A model generated the notes under the pieces. It made no database searches. It saw only the letters and a list, made by a program, of their open reading frames with translations, and was not told where the DNA came from. A stretch of 43,372 nt of DNA from Acidimicrobiaceae bacterium (GTDB lineage Bacteria; Actinomycetota; Acidimicrobiia; Acidimicrobiales; RAAP-2): positions 1-43,372 of the forward strand of contig DAHUYG010000064.1 in the NCBI GenBank assembly GCA_027315315.1, in the 5' to 3' direction. Positions 33,642 through 42,505 of the stretch are shown one piece after another (the stretch's first letter is position 1; each line of letters begins with the position of its first letter). The position numbers were made by a program, and so were the translations under genes.

Positions 33642-34934
33642 TCAGGTCGTCGGGGCCGAACCCGAGGGTTCCTTCGCTGCGCTGAAGATGGCTCGCGCCA
33701 TGAGCGAGGTCTCGCCCGACACCCGAGCCTCGTAGATCGCCGCCGCGACACGCTGAATCTCGGGGTCTTCCGAGCTTGCCTGACGCGCCCATTCGACAAG
33801 CTGGCACGCCAAGCGCAGCCGCCCGCGCCGTGCCGCATCTTGCGCCCGCTCGGCCAGCGTTGCCGCGCCGCCGGCGAGGTCGGCGACCTCGGTGGCCAGC
33901 TCGCCGTCGGCGGGCGGCTTGAGGCGAGCAGGGTTGCCGTCCCACCATCCCCCATAGAGGCGCCAGATGTTGCGAATGACGAACTCGGGCTCGTCGTACA
34001 TGGGGCGGAGGTAGGGCTTCTGGAGCACTTCGTCGGGCACCGCCACCGAGTGGAGAATGGAGTCGAGCGGCTCCCCGGCGTTCATCATGGCGACGACCTC
34101 GTCGACGAGCTGTTCCAACGCGCTCGCCACGTCGCCCAAGACCCTCGCGATGCGCTCCCGTCCCCCGATCGGCAGGCCGTGGGCGGGGAGCAACAACTCG
34201 GGCTCGAGCGCGGCCATCTGGCGGAGCGCGGTCGCCCACTCGCCGGGGTAGCGCTGCACCTTCTGTGGGTTGCCCGCATTCGGGAAGTTCCAGATGAGGA
34301 AGTCGCCGCAGACCACGGCGCGCCGCTCCGGGACCCAGGCCCAGAGATGGTCGTCGGTCTCGCCACGGGCGTGGTGCAGCTCGAAGGCGAGGTTGCCGAC
34401 GCTCATGGCGAGCGTCTGGTCGAAAACGATGTCGGGTGGCGAGACGTCGTCGGGCAGGAAATGCATCCGGGGGCTCGCTTGATCCCCGACCATCCCCACG
34501 TTGCGGCGCGAACGGAACTGCCGCCGGTTGATGGCCCTGTTCCACCCGTCGGTCAGTCGGTAGCGCGCGAAGCGTTCACGGATGGCTGCGTTGGCGACGA
34601 ACGTCGGCCTCGGAAAGCCCCGCTCGTGTGCGTCCTCGACGAACGCGATCGAGCCACCGACGTGGTCGAGATGGCCGTGGGTGTACACGATCGTGTGCAC
34701 GGGTTCGGTCGACCATCCCCGGAGCGCCTGGACCACGCGCCGACCGGCCGCCGGGTTGCTGGTGTCGAAGACGACGAGGCCACGATCGGTCCGGAAGGCC
34801 ACACAGTGGCCGAATGATTCGACCACCGCGACACCCGGGGCCACCTCGGAGAGCTCCTGGGTCGCCCGATTGGTCAGTTCGTCCGCCAGCCCCTCGTCGA
34901 TGATCCGTGCCGAAAGCGAGATCAGATCCGACAC
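33642..34934 (-). CDS. Alkylsulfatase-like MBL-fold hydrolase
   Basis: About 430 residues from GTG 34934, preceded by a GAGGAG ribosome site; ATG 34976 is an alternative. The two-metal motif is T-H-G-H-L-D-H-V-G-G (His86, His88, Asp90, His91), then H-H-A-R-G-E-T-D-D-H and L-P-A-H-G. Near 325-335 is Y-G-G-W-W-D-G-N-P-A, the mark of the alkylsulfatase dimerisation domain of SdsA/BDS1 enzymes. The C-terminal SCP2-like domain of full alkylsulfatases is absent, so true sulfatase activity is not assured. Neighbouring sulfoquinovose and glycan genes make a sulfo-ester or ether-lipid substrate possible. It is 111 bp upstream of the deacetylase gene. Confidence 0.8.
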   Translation of the reverse strand: MSDLISLSARIIDEGLADELTNRATQELSEVAPGVAVVESFGHCVAFRTDRGLVVFDTSNPAAGRRVVQALRGWSTEPVHTIVYTHGHLDHVGGSIAFVEDAHERGFPRPTFVANAAIRERFARYRLTDGWNRAINRRQFRSRRNVGMVGDQASPRMHFLPDDVSPPDIVFDQTLAMSVGNLAFELHHARGETDDHLWAWVPERRAVVCGDFLIWNFPNAGNPQKVQRYPGEWATALRQMAALEPELLLPAHGLPIGGRERIARVLGDVASALEQLVDEVVAMMNAGEPLDSILHSVAVPDEVLQKPYLRPMYDEPEFVIRNIWRLYGGWWDGNPARLKPPADGELATEVADLAGGAATLAERAQDAARRGRLRLACQLVEWARQASSEDPEIQRVAAAIYEARVSGETSLMARAIFSAAKEPSGSAPTT

Positions 34935-35200
34935 CTTCCTCCTCTCCTCGTCGCAAAGGACCGAGGCTACCGCCATGCCTTGGGCGCCTCCTCGGCCGTG
35001 GAAGCAAGGAGGATCGAGTGACCACCGCAGCGGGGCCTCGAGGGGTCGGCCTCCGTCAGCCGATCGGCAACGGGCGCGGAGCCCTCCACTTGGGGCCGAT
35101 GACAAAGGACGACGTCGGGGAGCCGAAGGAATCGGCCACGGTCCTCGCCCGAGAGCCGACGCCGGGGCTGGGCGCCCGACGCGGCGCCGACCGGCCCGCC

Positions 35201-36421
35201 TCAGCTCCCGGCGAGCGCCAGCGCCTCATCGAAGGAGGCGCGCGCCTCGAGCAGCGGCCGGTACGCCATGAGCTGGCGGGGCCGGCTCAACGCCACGGCG
35301 GCACTCAGGGCCTCGTCGTGGCGGTACAGGGCCACGAACCGGTCGTCGAGCGCGCCGTCCACCACCACCACCTCGTCGTCTGGTTGGGGCCGGCCGAGCA
35401 TCTGGATCTTGAGGCCGTACTGGTCGGACCAGAAGTACGGGACCGGCACGAAGGGCGCGGCCCGGGCGCGGCCGGCGAGGAGCCCGGCCGCCGCCGCCTC
35501 GCCCATGTCGGCGGCCATCTGCCAGTGCTCGATCCGGGTGAGGGCTCCCCGGAACGGCCAGCGTGCGACGTCGCCTGCGGCAACGATCCGGTCGGCGGCG
35601 AAGAGCGACTCGTCGCAGACGACCCCGTTGTCGAGCGCGAGGCCCGAGGACCCGAGCCAGCCCGTCTCGGGCACGACGCCGATGCCCGCCACCACCACGT
35701 CGGCCTCGAGCTCGCGGTCCCCGAGCGACACCGAGAGCCCTCCTCCGAGCCGGCGCACGCCCTCGACGGCCGCGCCGGTGACCAGCTCCACCCCGTTGCG
35801 GGCGTGGAGCGCCCCGAGCGCCGCCCCGATGGTCTCGCCCACCGCCGGGGCCATCGGCACCAGCAGCATCTCGACCACCTTCACCGCGCACCCGAGGCCG
35901 GCACAGGTGGCAGCGACCTCCGAGCCGATGAACCCCGCCCCGATGACCACCACGCAGCACCCCGGGCCGGCGGCGAGGACCGAGGCGCGCAGGGCGGCGC
36001 AGTCCTCAAGGGTGCGGAGCACGCCCACCCCCTGCTCGGCGAAGGGATGCCGGGGGACCGCACCGGTCGCCACGACGATCCCGTCGGCCTCGATCAGTGC
36101 GCCGTCGTCGAGCTCGAGGCGAACCGCGTCGGCGTCCAGACCCACGGCGCGGTGCCCGAGCACCGCATCGATGCCGAGCTCGTCGAGCGCCGCCCGGTCG
36201 ATGAGCCCAGTCTTCTGCGACTCCCAGGCACCCGCCAGCACCTGCTTGGAGAGCGGGGGCCGGTCATAGGGGAGGTGCGCCTCGGCGCCGATCAACCTCA
36301 GGCGCCCGCGGAACCCCCCGCGGCGCAGGGCCTGTGCGCTCCGCAGGCCCGCCAGCGATCCCCCGACGACCGCGACCGAGCCATCGAGGTCGAGCCCCTC
36401 TCCCCCGCCGCTCAAGGCCAC
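35201..36421 (-). CDS. FAD-dependent ferredoxin-reductase-type oxidoreductase
   Basis: About 406 residues. Two Rossmann folds: the first V-A-V-V-G-G-S-L-A-G-L-R binds FAD, the second V-V-V-I-G-A-G-F-I-G-S-E binds NAD(P)H. Y-D-R-P-P-L-S-K and the A-A-G-D-V-A motif complete the family signature of dioxygenase-linked and P450-linked ferredoxin reductases. The start is uncertain: GTG 36421 gives a short leader before the FAD motif, GTG 36463 would add 14 residues, and neither has a good ribosome site. It is divergent from the GNAT gene. No partner oxygenase is in the window. Confidence 0.88.
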   Translation of the reverse strand: MALSGGGEGLDLDGSVAVVGGSLAGLRSAQALRRGGFRGRLRLIGAEAHLPYDRPPLSKQVLAGAWESQKTGLIDRAALDELGIDAVLGHRAVGLDADAVRLELDDGALIEADGIVVATGAVPRHPFAEQGVGVLRTLEDCAALRASVLAAGPGCCVVVIGAGFIGSEVAATCAGLGCAVKVVEMLLVPMAPAVGETIGAALGALHARNGVELVTGAAVEGVRRLGGGLSVSLGDRELEADVVVAGIGVVPETGWLGSSGLALDNGVVCDESLFAADRIVAAGDVARWPFRGALTRIEHWQMAADMGEAAAAGLLAGRARAAPFVPVPYFWSDQYGLKIQMLGRPQPDDEVVVVDGALDDRFVALYRHDEALSAAVALSRPRQLMAYRPLLEARASFDEALALAGS

Positions 36422-36555
36422 CCCCAAGACATGGTGAGGGTGTAGTCCGAAGATGGGCCGCACTTCAACGCAGCGGCGCCGGGCGCACCCGCCGCGGGTC
36501 CCCCGCGACCGGACAGTGGGGGGCCCGGGCGCCCGGCCCCGGGCACAATGAGCGC

Positions 36556-37065
36556 GTGCTGATCAGGACGGCAACGCCCGAGGACGCCCCGGACATCGCC
36601 GAGGTGCACGTCCGAAGCTGGCAGGGCGCGTATCGCGATCTGGTGCCTGGGCCGTACCTGGCGGCGCTCTCGATCCCCGAACGGACCGAGCGCTGGACCT
36701 CGATCCTCTCGGAGGCGGGGCCGGACGGGGCCACCTTCGTCGCCCTGATCGACGGTCGGATCGTCGGCTTCGCCAACGTCGGGCGGTCCCGGGACGACGA
36801 CGCCGGGGAGGGCACCGGGGAGCTGATGAGCATCTACCTGCTACCCGAGCAGGTCGGCATGAGCCTCGGCCGGGCGCTGCTCGCGCGGGCAGTCGACGCC
36901 CTGCGAACGTCGGGGTTCCGCGCCGCCACGCTGTGGGTCTTCGAGTCCAACGCCCGGGCGCGGCGCTTCTACGAGGCGGCTGGCTGGTCCTTTGACGGGA
37001 CCCGGACCAGCTTCGAGCTCGGCGGGGCGACCCTCTCGGAGGTCCGCTACCGATCGGCGCTCTGA
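36556..37065 (+). CDS. GNAT-family N-acetyltransferase
   Basis: 169 residues from GTG 36556; the nearby ATG at 36548 is out of frame. The fold is seen in I-R-T-A-T-P-E-D-A-P-D-I-A, V-A-L-I-D-G-R-I-V-G-F-A (strand 4), the acetyl-CoA loop Q-V-G-M-S-L-G-R-A-L-L and W-V-F-E-S-N-A-R-A-R-R-F-Y-E-A-A-G-W-S. It transfers acetyl from acetyl-CoA to an amine of unknown identity. It is separated from the cydD gene by 92 bp with a hairpin. Confidence 0.85.
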   Translation: MLIRTATPEDAPDIAEVHVRSWQGAYRDLVPGPYLAALSIPERTERWTSILSEAGPDGATFVALIDGRIVGFANVGRSRDDDAGEGTGELMSIYLLPEQVGMSLGRALLARAVDALRTSGFRAATLWVFESNARARRFYEAAGWSFDGTRTSFELGGATLSEVRYRSAL

Positions 37066-37080
37066 GGGCGTCTCCCCGAG

Positions 37081-37109
37081 GGGCCCGCTCGACTCCGGCG
37101 AGCCCGCCC
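37081..37109 (+). terminator. GC-rich hairpin after the GNAT gene
   Basis: GGGCCCGCTCG (37081-37091) can pair with CGAGCCCGCCC (37099-37109) apart from two mismatches, with a 7-nt loop. There is no T-run, so it is a weak terminator candidate between the GNAT and cydD genes. Confidence 0.3.
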
Positions 37110-37157
37110 ACCCCGCGATGTGGGTCGGGCCCTGGAGCGTCGGTAACGTCGAACGCC

Positions 37158-38870
37158 GTGAGCTCCCCCCTCGCGTGGGCGCTCCGGCGCGCGACCGGGC
37201 GGATCGCAGCTGTCCTCGGGCCCGACGTCGCCGGGACCGGAGCGCTCTTCGCCACGGCCGTCGTCTCGGGTCTCGGGCAGAGCGTCGCGGTCGTCGTCCA
37301 GGCGGTGCTCCTCGCGACGATCATCGAGCGGGCGCTCGAGCACGGCGCGACGGCGTCGGCAATGGTCCCCGAGCTCGTCGGCCTCGGCATCGCGGTCCTC
37401 GCACGGGGCGCCTTCGGGTGGACCCTCGAGTGGGCCGCGAACCGGACCGCGACACGCGCCGGCGCCGAGGCGCGACGGCGCCTGCTCACCCATCTCGTCG
37501 GGCTCGGCCCCAGCTGGCTCGCCGGCGAGCGTGCCGGGGAGCTCGCGCTGAGCGCCACGCGGGGCACCGATTCGATCGGCCTCTACGTCGGGCGCTACCT
37601 CCCCCAGCTGCTCGTGGCCGCGCTGGTGCCGATCGGCATCCTGGCGTGGGTCGGGGCGACCGACTGGATCTCGCTCCTCATCCTCTTGGCCCTCCTCGCT
37701 GCGGTGCCGCCGGCCATGGTGTTCTTCGGTCGGCGGGCCAGCGAGGCGACGAGCCGCCAGTGGCGACGACTGGCCTCGCTCTCGGCCCACCTGCTCGAGC
37801 TCGTCCAGGGGTTGCCCACCCTGCGGGCGTTCGGCCGGGTCCCCTACGGGCGACGGGAGGTCGCCGAGGCGAGCGAGGGCCTCCGCCGCTCCACGCTGCG
37901 GACCCTCCGGGTGGCGTTCCTCTCGGCGCTCGCACTGGAGCTCCTCGCGGGCCTCGGGACCGGGCTCGTCGCCATGGTGCTCGGGCTCCGCCTCCTCGGC
38001 GGGCAGGCCTCGCTGTACGTCGCGCTGGCGGTGCTGCTCGTGTCGCCCGAGGTGTTCCTGCCGCTCCGCCGGGCCTCGGCCGAGTTCCACGCGGCCGCCG
38101 AGGGCCGGGACGCCGGCGAGCGGATCGCAACGACCCTCGACGCGCCGGCGATCGGCGCAGGCGGTCGGTCGGGAGTCGCCCCGGCGATCAACGCGAATCG
38201 CCTGGCGCTCGACGCGCTCAGCATCGTGTTCGAGGGTCGCGACGGGCCGGCCCTCGGGCCGCTGACCCTCGAGCTGCGCCCGGGCGAGCGCGTCGCGCTG
38301 GTCGGCCCGTCGGGCTCGGGGAAGTCGACGGCGTTGCACGCGATCATGGGTCTCGTCGCCCCGTCGACGGGGCGGATCATGGTGGGCCCGGTCGACCTCG
38401 CCTCGGTGGACCTCGACGCGTGGCGCCGCCAGATCGCCTGGGTCCCCCAGCGGCCCCATCTCTTCTCGGGCACGATCCGCGACAACCTCCTGCTCGGCGA
38501 CCCCGGCGCGGCGGACCGACACCTCGAGGGGGCGATCGGGACGGCCGGTCTCGATGCCGTCCTCGCCCGGCTCCCCCGCGGCCTCGACACGGACCTCGGC
38601 GAGGGTGGGGCCGGGCTGAGCGCCGGCGAGCGCCAGCGGGTCGCGATCGCCCGCGCCGTGCTGCACGGCGGCGCGCTCGTCCTCCTCGACGAGGTCGGCG
38701 CCCATCTCGATCCCGCCGCCCGGGGTGAGCTGACCGAGCGGCTCGGGTCGTGGCTGGAGGGCCGCAGCGTGCTCGTGGCAACCCACCATCTCGAGCTGGT
38801 CGGCGGCCTGCACGACGTGGTGGTCCTCGGGGGGGCGCCCCCGGCCGGCCCCGGCGGGGTGTCGTCGTGA
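37158..38870 (+). CDS. cydD: Thiol reductant ABC exporter subunit CydD
   Basis: 570 residues: six membrane helices (about 20-310) and an ATPase domain. Walker A G-P-S-G-S-G-K-S-T starts near 383, the Q-loop region W-V-P-Q-R-P-H-L-F-S-G-T-I-R-D-N follows, then L-S-A-G-E-R-Q-R and V-L-L-D-E. The CydDC pair exports cysteine and glutathione to the periplasmic side and is needed for cytochrome bd assembly. The GTG start gives the usual length. The stop overlaps cydC by GTGA. cydAB genes are not within the window. Confidence 0.9.
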   Translation: MSSPLAWALRRATGRIAAVLGPDVAGTGALFATAVVSGLGQSVAVVVQAVLLATIIERALEHGATASAMVPELVGLGIAVLARGAFGWTLEWAANRTATRAGAEARRRLLTHLVGLGPSWLAGERAGELALSATRGTDSIGLYVGRYLPQLLVAALVPIGILAWVGATDWISLLILLALLAAVPPAMVFFGRRASEATSRQWRRLASLSAHLLELVQGLPTLRAFGRVPYGRREVAEASEGLRRSTLRTLRVAFLSALALELLAGLGTGLVAMVLGLRLLGGQASLYVALAVLLVSPEVFLPLRRASAEFHAAAEGRDAGERIATTLDAPAIGAGGRSGVAPAINANRLALDALSIVFEGRDGPALGPLTLELRPGERVALVGPSGSGKSTALHAIMGLVAPSTGRIMVGPVDLASVDLDAWRRQIAWVPQRPHLFSGTIRDNLLLGDPGAADRHLEGAIGTAGLDAVLARLPRGLDTDLGEGGAGLSAGERQRVAIARAVLHGGALVLLDEVGAHLDPAARGELTERLGSWLEGRSVLVATHHLELVGGLHDVVVLGGAPPAGPGGVSS

Positions 38871-40570
38871 GCGGCCCCTCGGGCCGGGTGACCCTCGGCC
38901 GGCTGATCGCGCTCAGCCCGCCGCCCTGGCGGCGCCTGGGCCTCGCCGTCGCGCTCGGGGCTGGGGCCTCCGCCGCCACGATCGCCCTGCTCGCCGGCTC
39001 GGGCGCGCTCGTCGACAAGGCGGCCGCGAGGCCCGGCATCGGCGCCATCGCCGGTCTCTTGGCCGTCGTCGAGGTGATCGCGATCCTCCGGGCGCCGCTG
39101 CGCTACGCCGAGCGGCTGAGCGCGCACGACGCGGGCTTCGTGGCGCTCGCGCGATGGCGGGTGTGGCTCTTCGACCGCCTGGAGCCGCTGTCACCGGCGC
39201 CGCTGCGCACGTTGCGCTCGGGCGACGTGGCGCGCCGCGCGATCGCCGACGTCGACGCGCTGCAGGACCTCTATCTCCGGGGCCTGAGCCCGCTCGTGCA
39301 GGCGGTCGTGGTGGCGGCGCTGGCCGTCACGGTCGTCGGCGTCCTCGTGCCGGGGAGCGCGGCGGTGCTCGGCATCGCACTCGGGATCGCCCTCGTGGGC
39401 GCACCCGCGATCGCGTGGTGGTCCAGGCCGACCGACGCCGACCGGGCGGCGGCGGGAACCCTCGCAGCGGAGGTCGTCGACCTCGTCCACGGCGCGCCGG
39501 AGCTCGTCGCGTTCGGGCGGGCCGGCGAGCATCTCGGGCGCGTCGAGCGCTCGGCCGGCGTCCTGGCCCGCGCCGGCCGGCGCCGGGCGCGGGCCAACGG
39601 CGCGATCGGCGTCCTCGTCGCCCTGTGCGCCGGGGTCGCGGTGACGCTCGTGCTCGTGCTCGCGCTCGATGCCCTGCGGGCGCACCGGCTCGAGCCGATC
39701 ATGCTGGCGGTGCTCCCCTTCACCGCGCTCGGGGCCTTCGAGGTCGTCGCCCCGCTCGGGGCGGCGGCGCTCGGCGCGGCCGAGGTGGTGGCGGCCGGGC
39801 GGCGGCTGCTCGCCATCGCGGATCTGCCGGCCGCCGTTCAGGACCCGGCCGAGCCCGTGGCGGCGCCGACGGGTCCGCTCGAGGTGCGCCTCGAGGGAGC
39901 GACCCTCCGCTACGAGCGCGACCGGGTACCGGCCTTCGAGGACCTCGACCTCGCCCTCTCGCCCGGGTCGTCGACTGCGCTCGTCGGCCCGAGCGGGGCC
40001 GGCAAGAGCAGCGTCGTGCACGCGTTGCTCCGGTTCTGGCCCCTCGAGTCCGGGGCGGCGTCGATGGGTCGCGTAGCGATCGAGGACATGGCGCAGAGCG
40101 ACGTCCGCTCGCTCGTCGCCTCCGTGGACCAGGACGCCCACCTCTTCGCGGGCACGATCCGCGAGAACGTCGTGCTCGGGCGGCCCGACGCGACCGACGC
40201 CGAGATCGACCGGGCCCTCGACGCCGCGCAGCTGGGCCCCTGGGTGGCCGGGCTCCCCGAGGGTCTGGCCACGGAGGTCGGCGAGCGGGGCGCCCTGCTC
40301 TCGGGGGGCCAGCGCCAGCGCATCGCCCTCGCGAGGGCGCTCCTGGCCGGCCGCCCCGTCGTGGTGCTCGACGAGCCCACCGCCGGTCTCGACGCCGAGA
40401 TGGCCGACCGCGTCGTGCTCGGGATCCTCGGGGCGTCGGCCGGACGCGCCGTGCTCGTCATCTCGCACCGGGACCAGGACGTGGCGCGCCTCGACGCGGT
40501 GCTCGAGATGTCGGCCGGCCGGATCCTTCGGCGCCGATCGGACGCGCCTCAGCCCGCCCCGGGGGGCTGA
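38867..40570 (+). CDS. cydC: Thiol reductant ABC exporter subunit CydC
   Basis: 567 residues from a GTG overlapping the cydD stop. The membrane domain (about 15-310) includes the A-P-L-R-Y-A-E-R-L stretch typical of CydC. The ATPase domain has Walker A G-P-S-G-A-G-K-S-S (near 374), S-V-D-Q-D-A-H-L-F-A-G-T-I-R-E-N, L-S-G-G-Q-R-Q-R and V-V-V-L-D-E-P-T-A-G, with a switch His in V-I-S-H-R-D. Partner of CydD. Its 3' end overlaps the convergent histidine phosphatase gene by 22 bp. Confidence 0.9.
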   Translation: MSGPSGRVTLGRLIALSPPPWRRLGLAVALGAGASAATIALLAGSGALVDKAAARPGIGAIAGLLAVVEVIAILRAPLRYAERLSAHDAGFVALARWRVWLFDRLEPLSPAPLRTLRSGDVARRAIADVDALQDLYLRGLSPLVQAVVVAALAVTVVGVLVPGSAAVLGIALGIALVGAPAIAWWSRPTDADRAAAGTLAAEVVDLVHGAPELVAFGRAGEHLGRVERSAGVLARAGRRRARANGAIGVLVALCAGVAVTLVLVLALDALRAHRLEPIMLAVLPFTALGAFEVVAPLGAAALGAAEVVAAGRRLLAIADLPAAVQDPAEPVAAPTGPLEVRLEGATLRYERDRVPAFEDLDLALSPGSSTALVGPSGAGKSSVVHALLRFWPLESGAASMGRVAIEDMAQSDVRSLVASVDQDAHLFAGTIRENVVLGRPDATDAEIDRALDAAQLGPWVAGLPEGLATEVGERGALLSGGQRQRIALARALLAGRPVVVLDEPTAGLDAEMADRVVLGILGASAGRAVLVISHRDQDVARLDAVLEMSAGRILRRRSDAPQPAPGG

Positions 40571-41145
40571 GCGTTGTAGAGGTGGAGCACCGGGCCGGCC
40601 GCACCCCAGCCGATCCGGGTCACCGAGCCGGTCGCGAGGTGGAGGCGCCAGGCGAGTCCGGCGTCGGCGCCGAGCGCCCACGCGACCGCGGCCTTGATCG
40701 GGGAGACATGGCTCACAACCACCACGTCGCCTTCCTCCGAGCGCGCCCCGGCGCCGGGCGCCGCGAAGAGCTCGTCGCACGCCCCGCCGACGCGGGTGGC
40801 CACCTCGGCCAGCGACTCGCCCCCCACCGGCCGGTACGCGGGGTCGCCCCGCCAGCGCCGCCAGACCTCGGCCGGCACCTGGCCGAGGGGGCGGCCCTCG
40901 TGCTCGCCGTAGTCGACCTCGATCCAGCGCTCCTCGACCTCGACCTCCAGCCCGAGCCCGAGCACGCTCGCGGTGTCGCGCGCCCGGGCGAGCGGGCTCG
41001 AGACGAGGCGGGTGACCGGGCCGAGGAGGGCGCCGATGGCCGCCGCCTGGCGCCAGCCCTTCTCGGTCAGCGGCGCGTCGGTCCGGCCGAGCAGCAGGCC
41101 CTCGGCGTTCGCGCTCGACTCGCCGTGCCGGACGAGGGTCAGCAC
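40549..41145 (-). CDS. Histidine phosphatase superfamily (phosphoglycerate mutase-like)
   Basis: 198 residues from GTG 41145. The phospho-His motif L-V-R-H-G-E-S-S-A-N is followed by G-R-T-D-A-P-L-T-E-K-G, a second Arg in S-S-P-L-A-R-A-R-D-T-A, G-E-S-L-A-E-V and the second His in V-V-S-H-V-S-P-I-K. It is a phosphatase or mutase of unknown substrate. In many actinobacteria an RNase H domain is fused to this phosphatase after the zinc-ribbon gene; here that N-terminal domain is absent. It lies 7 bp after the zinc-ribbon gene. Confidence 0.88.
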   Translation of the reverse strand: MLTLVRHGESSANAEGLLLGRTDAPLTEKGWRQAAAIGALLGPVTRLVSSPLARARDTASVLGLGLEVEVEERWIEVDYGEHEGRPLGQVPAEVWRRWRGDPAYRPVGGESLAEVATRVGGACDELFAAPGAGARSEEGDVVVVSHVSPIKAAVAWALGADAGLAWRLHLATGSVTRIGWGAAGPVLHLYNAQPPGAG

Positions 41146-41152
41146 GCCGGCC

Positions 41153-41914
41153 TCAGGCGTCGCCGCCGAGCGAGGCCCGCACGAGGATCCGCCCGCACTG
41201 CTCGCAGGTCGCGACGGCGTCGGGCGGGAGGTGCCGGATGCGATCCACCTCGGCCGAGGGCAGGGTGAGGTGGCAGCCGTCGCAGCGGTCCCCGATGAGC
41301 CGCGCCGCGCCGGTGCCCCCGAGCCTCGCCCGCAGGTCCTCGTATCGGCGGGCCAGCGCCTCGGGGAGAAGCGCCGCTTGGTCACCGCGAGCGGCGCGCA
41401 GCGAGACGAGCTCGCCGTCGATCTCGGCGTCGGCCTCGGCGATTCGCCTCGTGAGCTCGGCCGCCCGCTCGGCCAACTCGGCCAGCTCGGCCCGGTGCGC
41501 GTCGCGCTCGGCCTCGAGCGGTTCCTGCTCCTCCAAGAGGACGATCTCCTCGTCCTCGAGCTGCCCCAGCCGGCTTCGCAGCTGGCCGATCTCGGACTCG
41601 ATCGCCGCGAGGTCGCGACCGGCGGCGCCCCTCGCGCCGGAGAGGCGGTCCTCAAGGGCCCTGCGACGCGCCACGACCGCCGTGGTCTGCTCCTCGAGGT
41701 GAGCGAGCCCGCCGGCGAGCTCGGCCCCCCGCTCGTCGAGCTCGGCCGTCCTGCGCCGAACGGCGGCGCCACGGGCGTTGAGCTCGGCCAGCTCCCGGCG
41801 CTCGGGCAGGGCTGCCCGGCGGTGCTCGTGCTGGGAGATCGCCGTGTCGAGGTCCTGGACCCTGATGAGCACCGCCAGGGGGTGCTCCTCGTTCCTCGGC
41901 GATGCGTCGGTCAT
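41153..41914 (-). CDS. C4-type zinc-ribbon protein with long coiled coil
   Basis: 253 residues. Residues about 20-190 form a Glu/Arg/Leu-rich antiparallel coiled coil (repeated A-E-L-A-E and R-R-R-A-L-E heptads). The C-terminus has R-C-D-G-C-H-L-T-L-P and T-C-E-Q-C-G-R-I-L-V, two C-x2-C pairs forming a zinc ribbon (CT398/Rv2229c-like). The family may act as a scaffold with nucleic acid links, but its role is unproven. The ATG overlaps the NUDIX stop (ATGA). Confidence 0.88.
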   Translation of the reverse strand: MTDASPRNEEHPLAVLIRVQDLDTAISQHEHRRAALPERRELAELNARGAAVRRRTAELDERGAELAGGLAHLEEQTTAVVARRRALEDRLSGARGAAGRDLAAIESEIGQLRSRLGQLEDEEIVLLEEQEPLEAERDAHRAELAELAERAAELTRRIAEADAEIDGELVSLRAARGDQAALLPEALARRYEDLRARLGGTGAARLIGDRCDGCHLTLPSAEVDRIRHLPPDAVATCEQCGRILVRASLGGDA

Positions 41915-42438
41915 CGAGCCGAGCCCGCCGCAACGCCGAGCGCCGCCGCCAGCGGCTCGTCGGCAACCTCCAGGGCCTCCTCGAAGCCCCACCAGCGCAC
42001 CTCTTGGCTCTCGCCCTTCCCCGGCGCGGGCTCGGCGTCGGGGACCTCCAGCAGATAGCAGAGGTCGAGGTGGGTGTGGCCGAGCGCCGCCGGGTGCACG
42101 TCGACGCGCAGCAGCAGCGGACCGCTCGCCGGATGGCGACCGGTGAGCCCGGTCTCCTCGGCCACCTCCCTGACCGCCGCCTCGTGCGGCGCCTCGCCCT
42201 CCTCGAGGTGCCCGCCCGGCTGCAACCAGCGACCGAGCCTGCGGTGGAGGTGCAACAGGGTGCCGCGGGGGCCGACGACGACCGCCGATGCGGTCACGTG
42301 CACCGCGTCGGCGTGCTGGTCCCACGGACGATCGAGCCGCCCGAGCTCGGCCAAGAACCGCGCCCTCGAGGTCCGCTCCCGCTCGTCGGCGGGCTCGCGG
42401 GCCGACACCAGCTTGGTCAGCTCGGCCCGTCGCACCAC
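41911..42438 (-). CDS. NUDIX hydrolase
   Basis: 175 residues from GTG 42438. The NUDIX box is P-G-G-H-L-E-E-G-E-A-P-H-E-A-A-V-R-E-V-A-E-E-T-G-L near 74-98, complete in its Glu ligands. An N-terminal helical extension (about 1-45) precedes the T-A-S-A-V-V-V strand, and the end is E-V-R-W-W. The substrate is unknown. It is first in a run with the zinc-ribbon and phosphatase genes, and divergent from the endonuclease-fold gene. Confidence 0.87.
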   Translation of the reverse strand: MVRRAELTKLVSAREPADERERTSRARFLAELGRLDRPWDQHADAVHVTASAVVVGPRGTLLHLHRRLGRWLQPGGHLEEGEAPHEAAVREVAEETGLTGRHPASGPLLLRVDVHPAALGHTHLDLCYLLEVPDAEPAPGKGESQEVRWWGFEEALEVADEPLAAALGVAAGSAR

Positions 42439-42505
42439 GCGAAATCCCTAGCACATCTGCCCGCGCACCTTGCCGGGGAGCCCCGGTCGCCTAGGTTCGC
42501 CGGCG

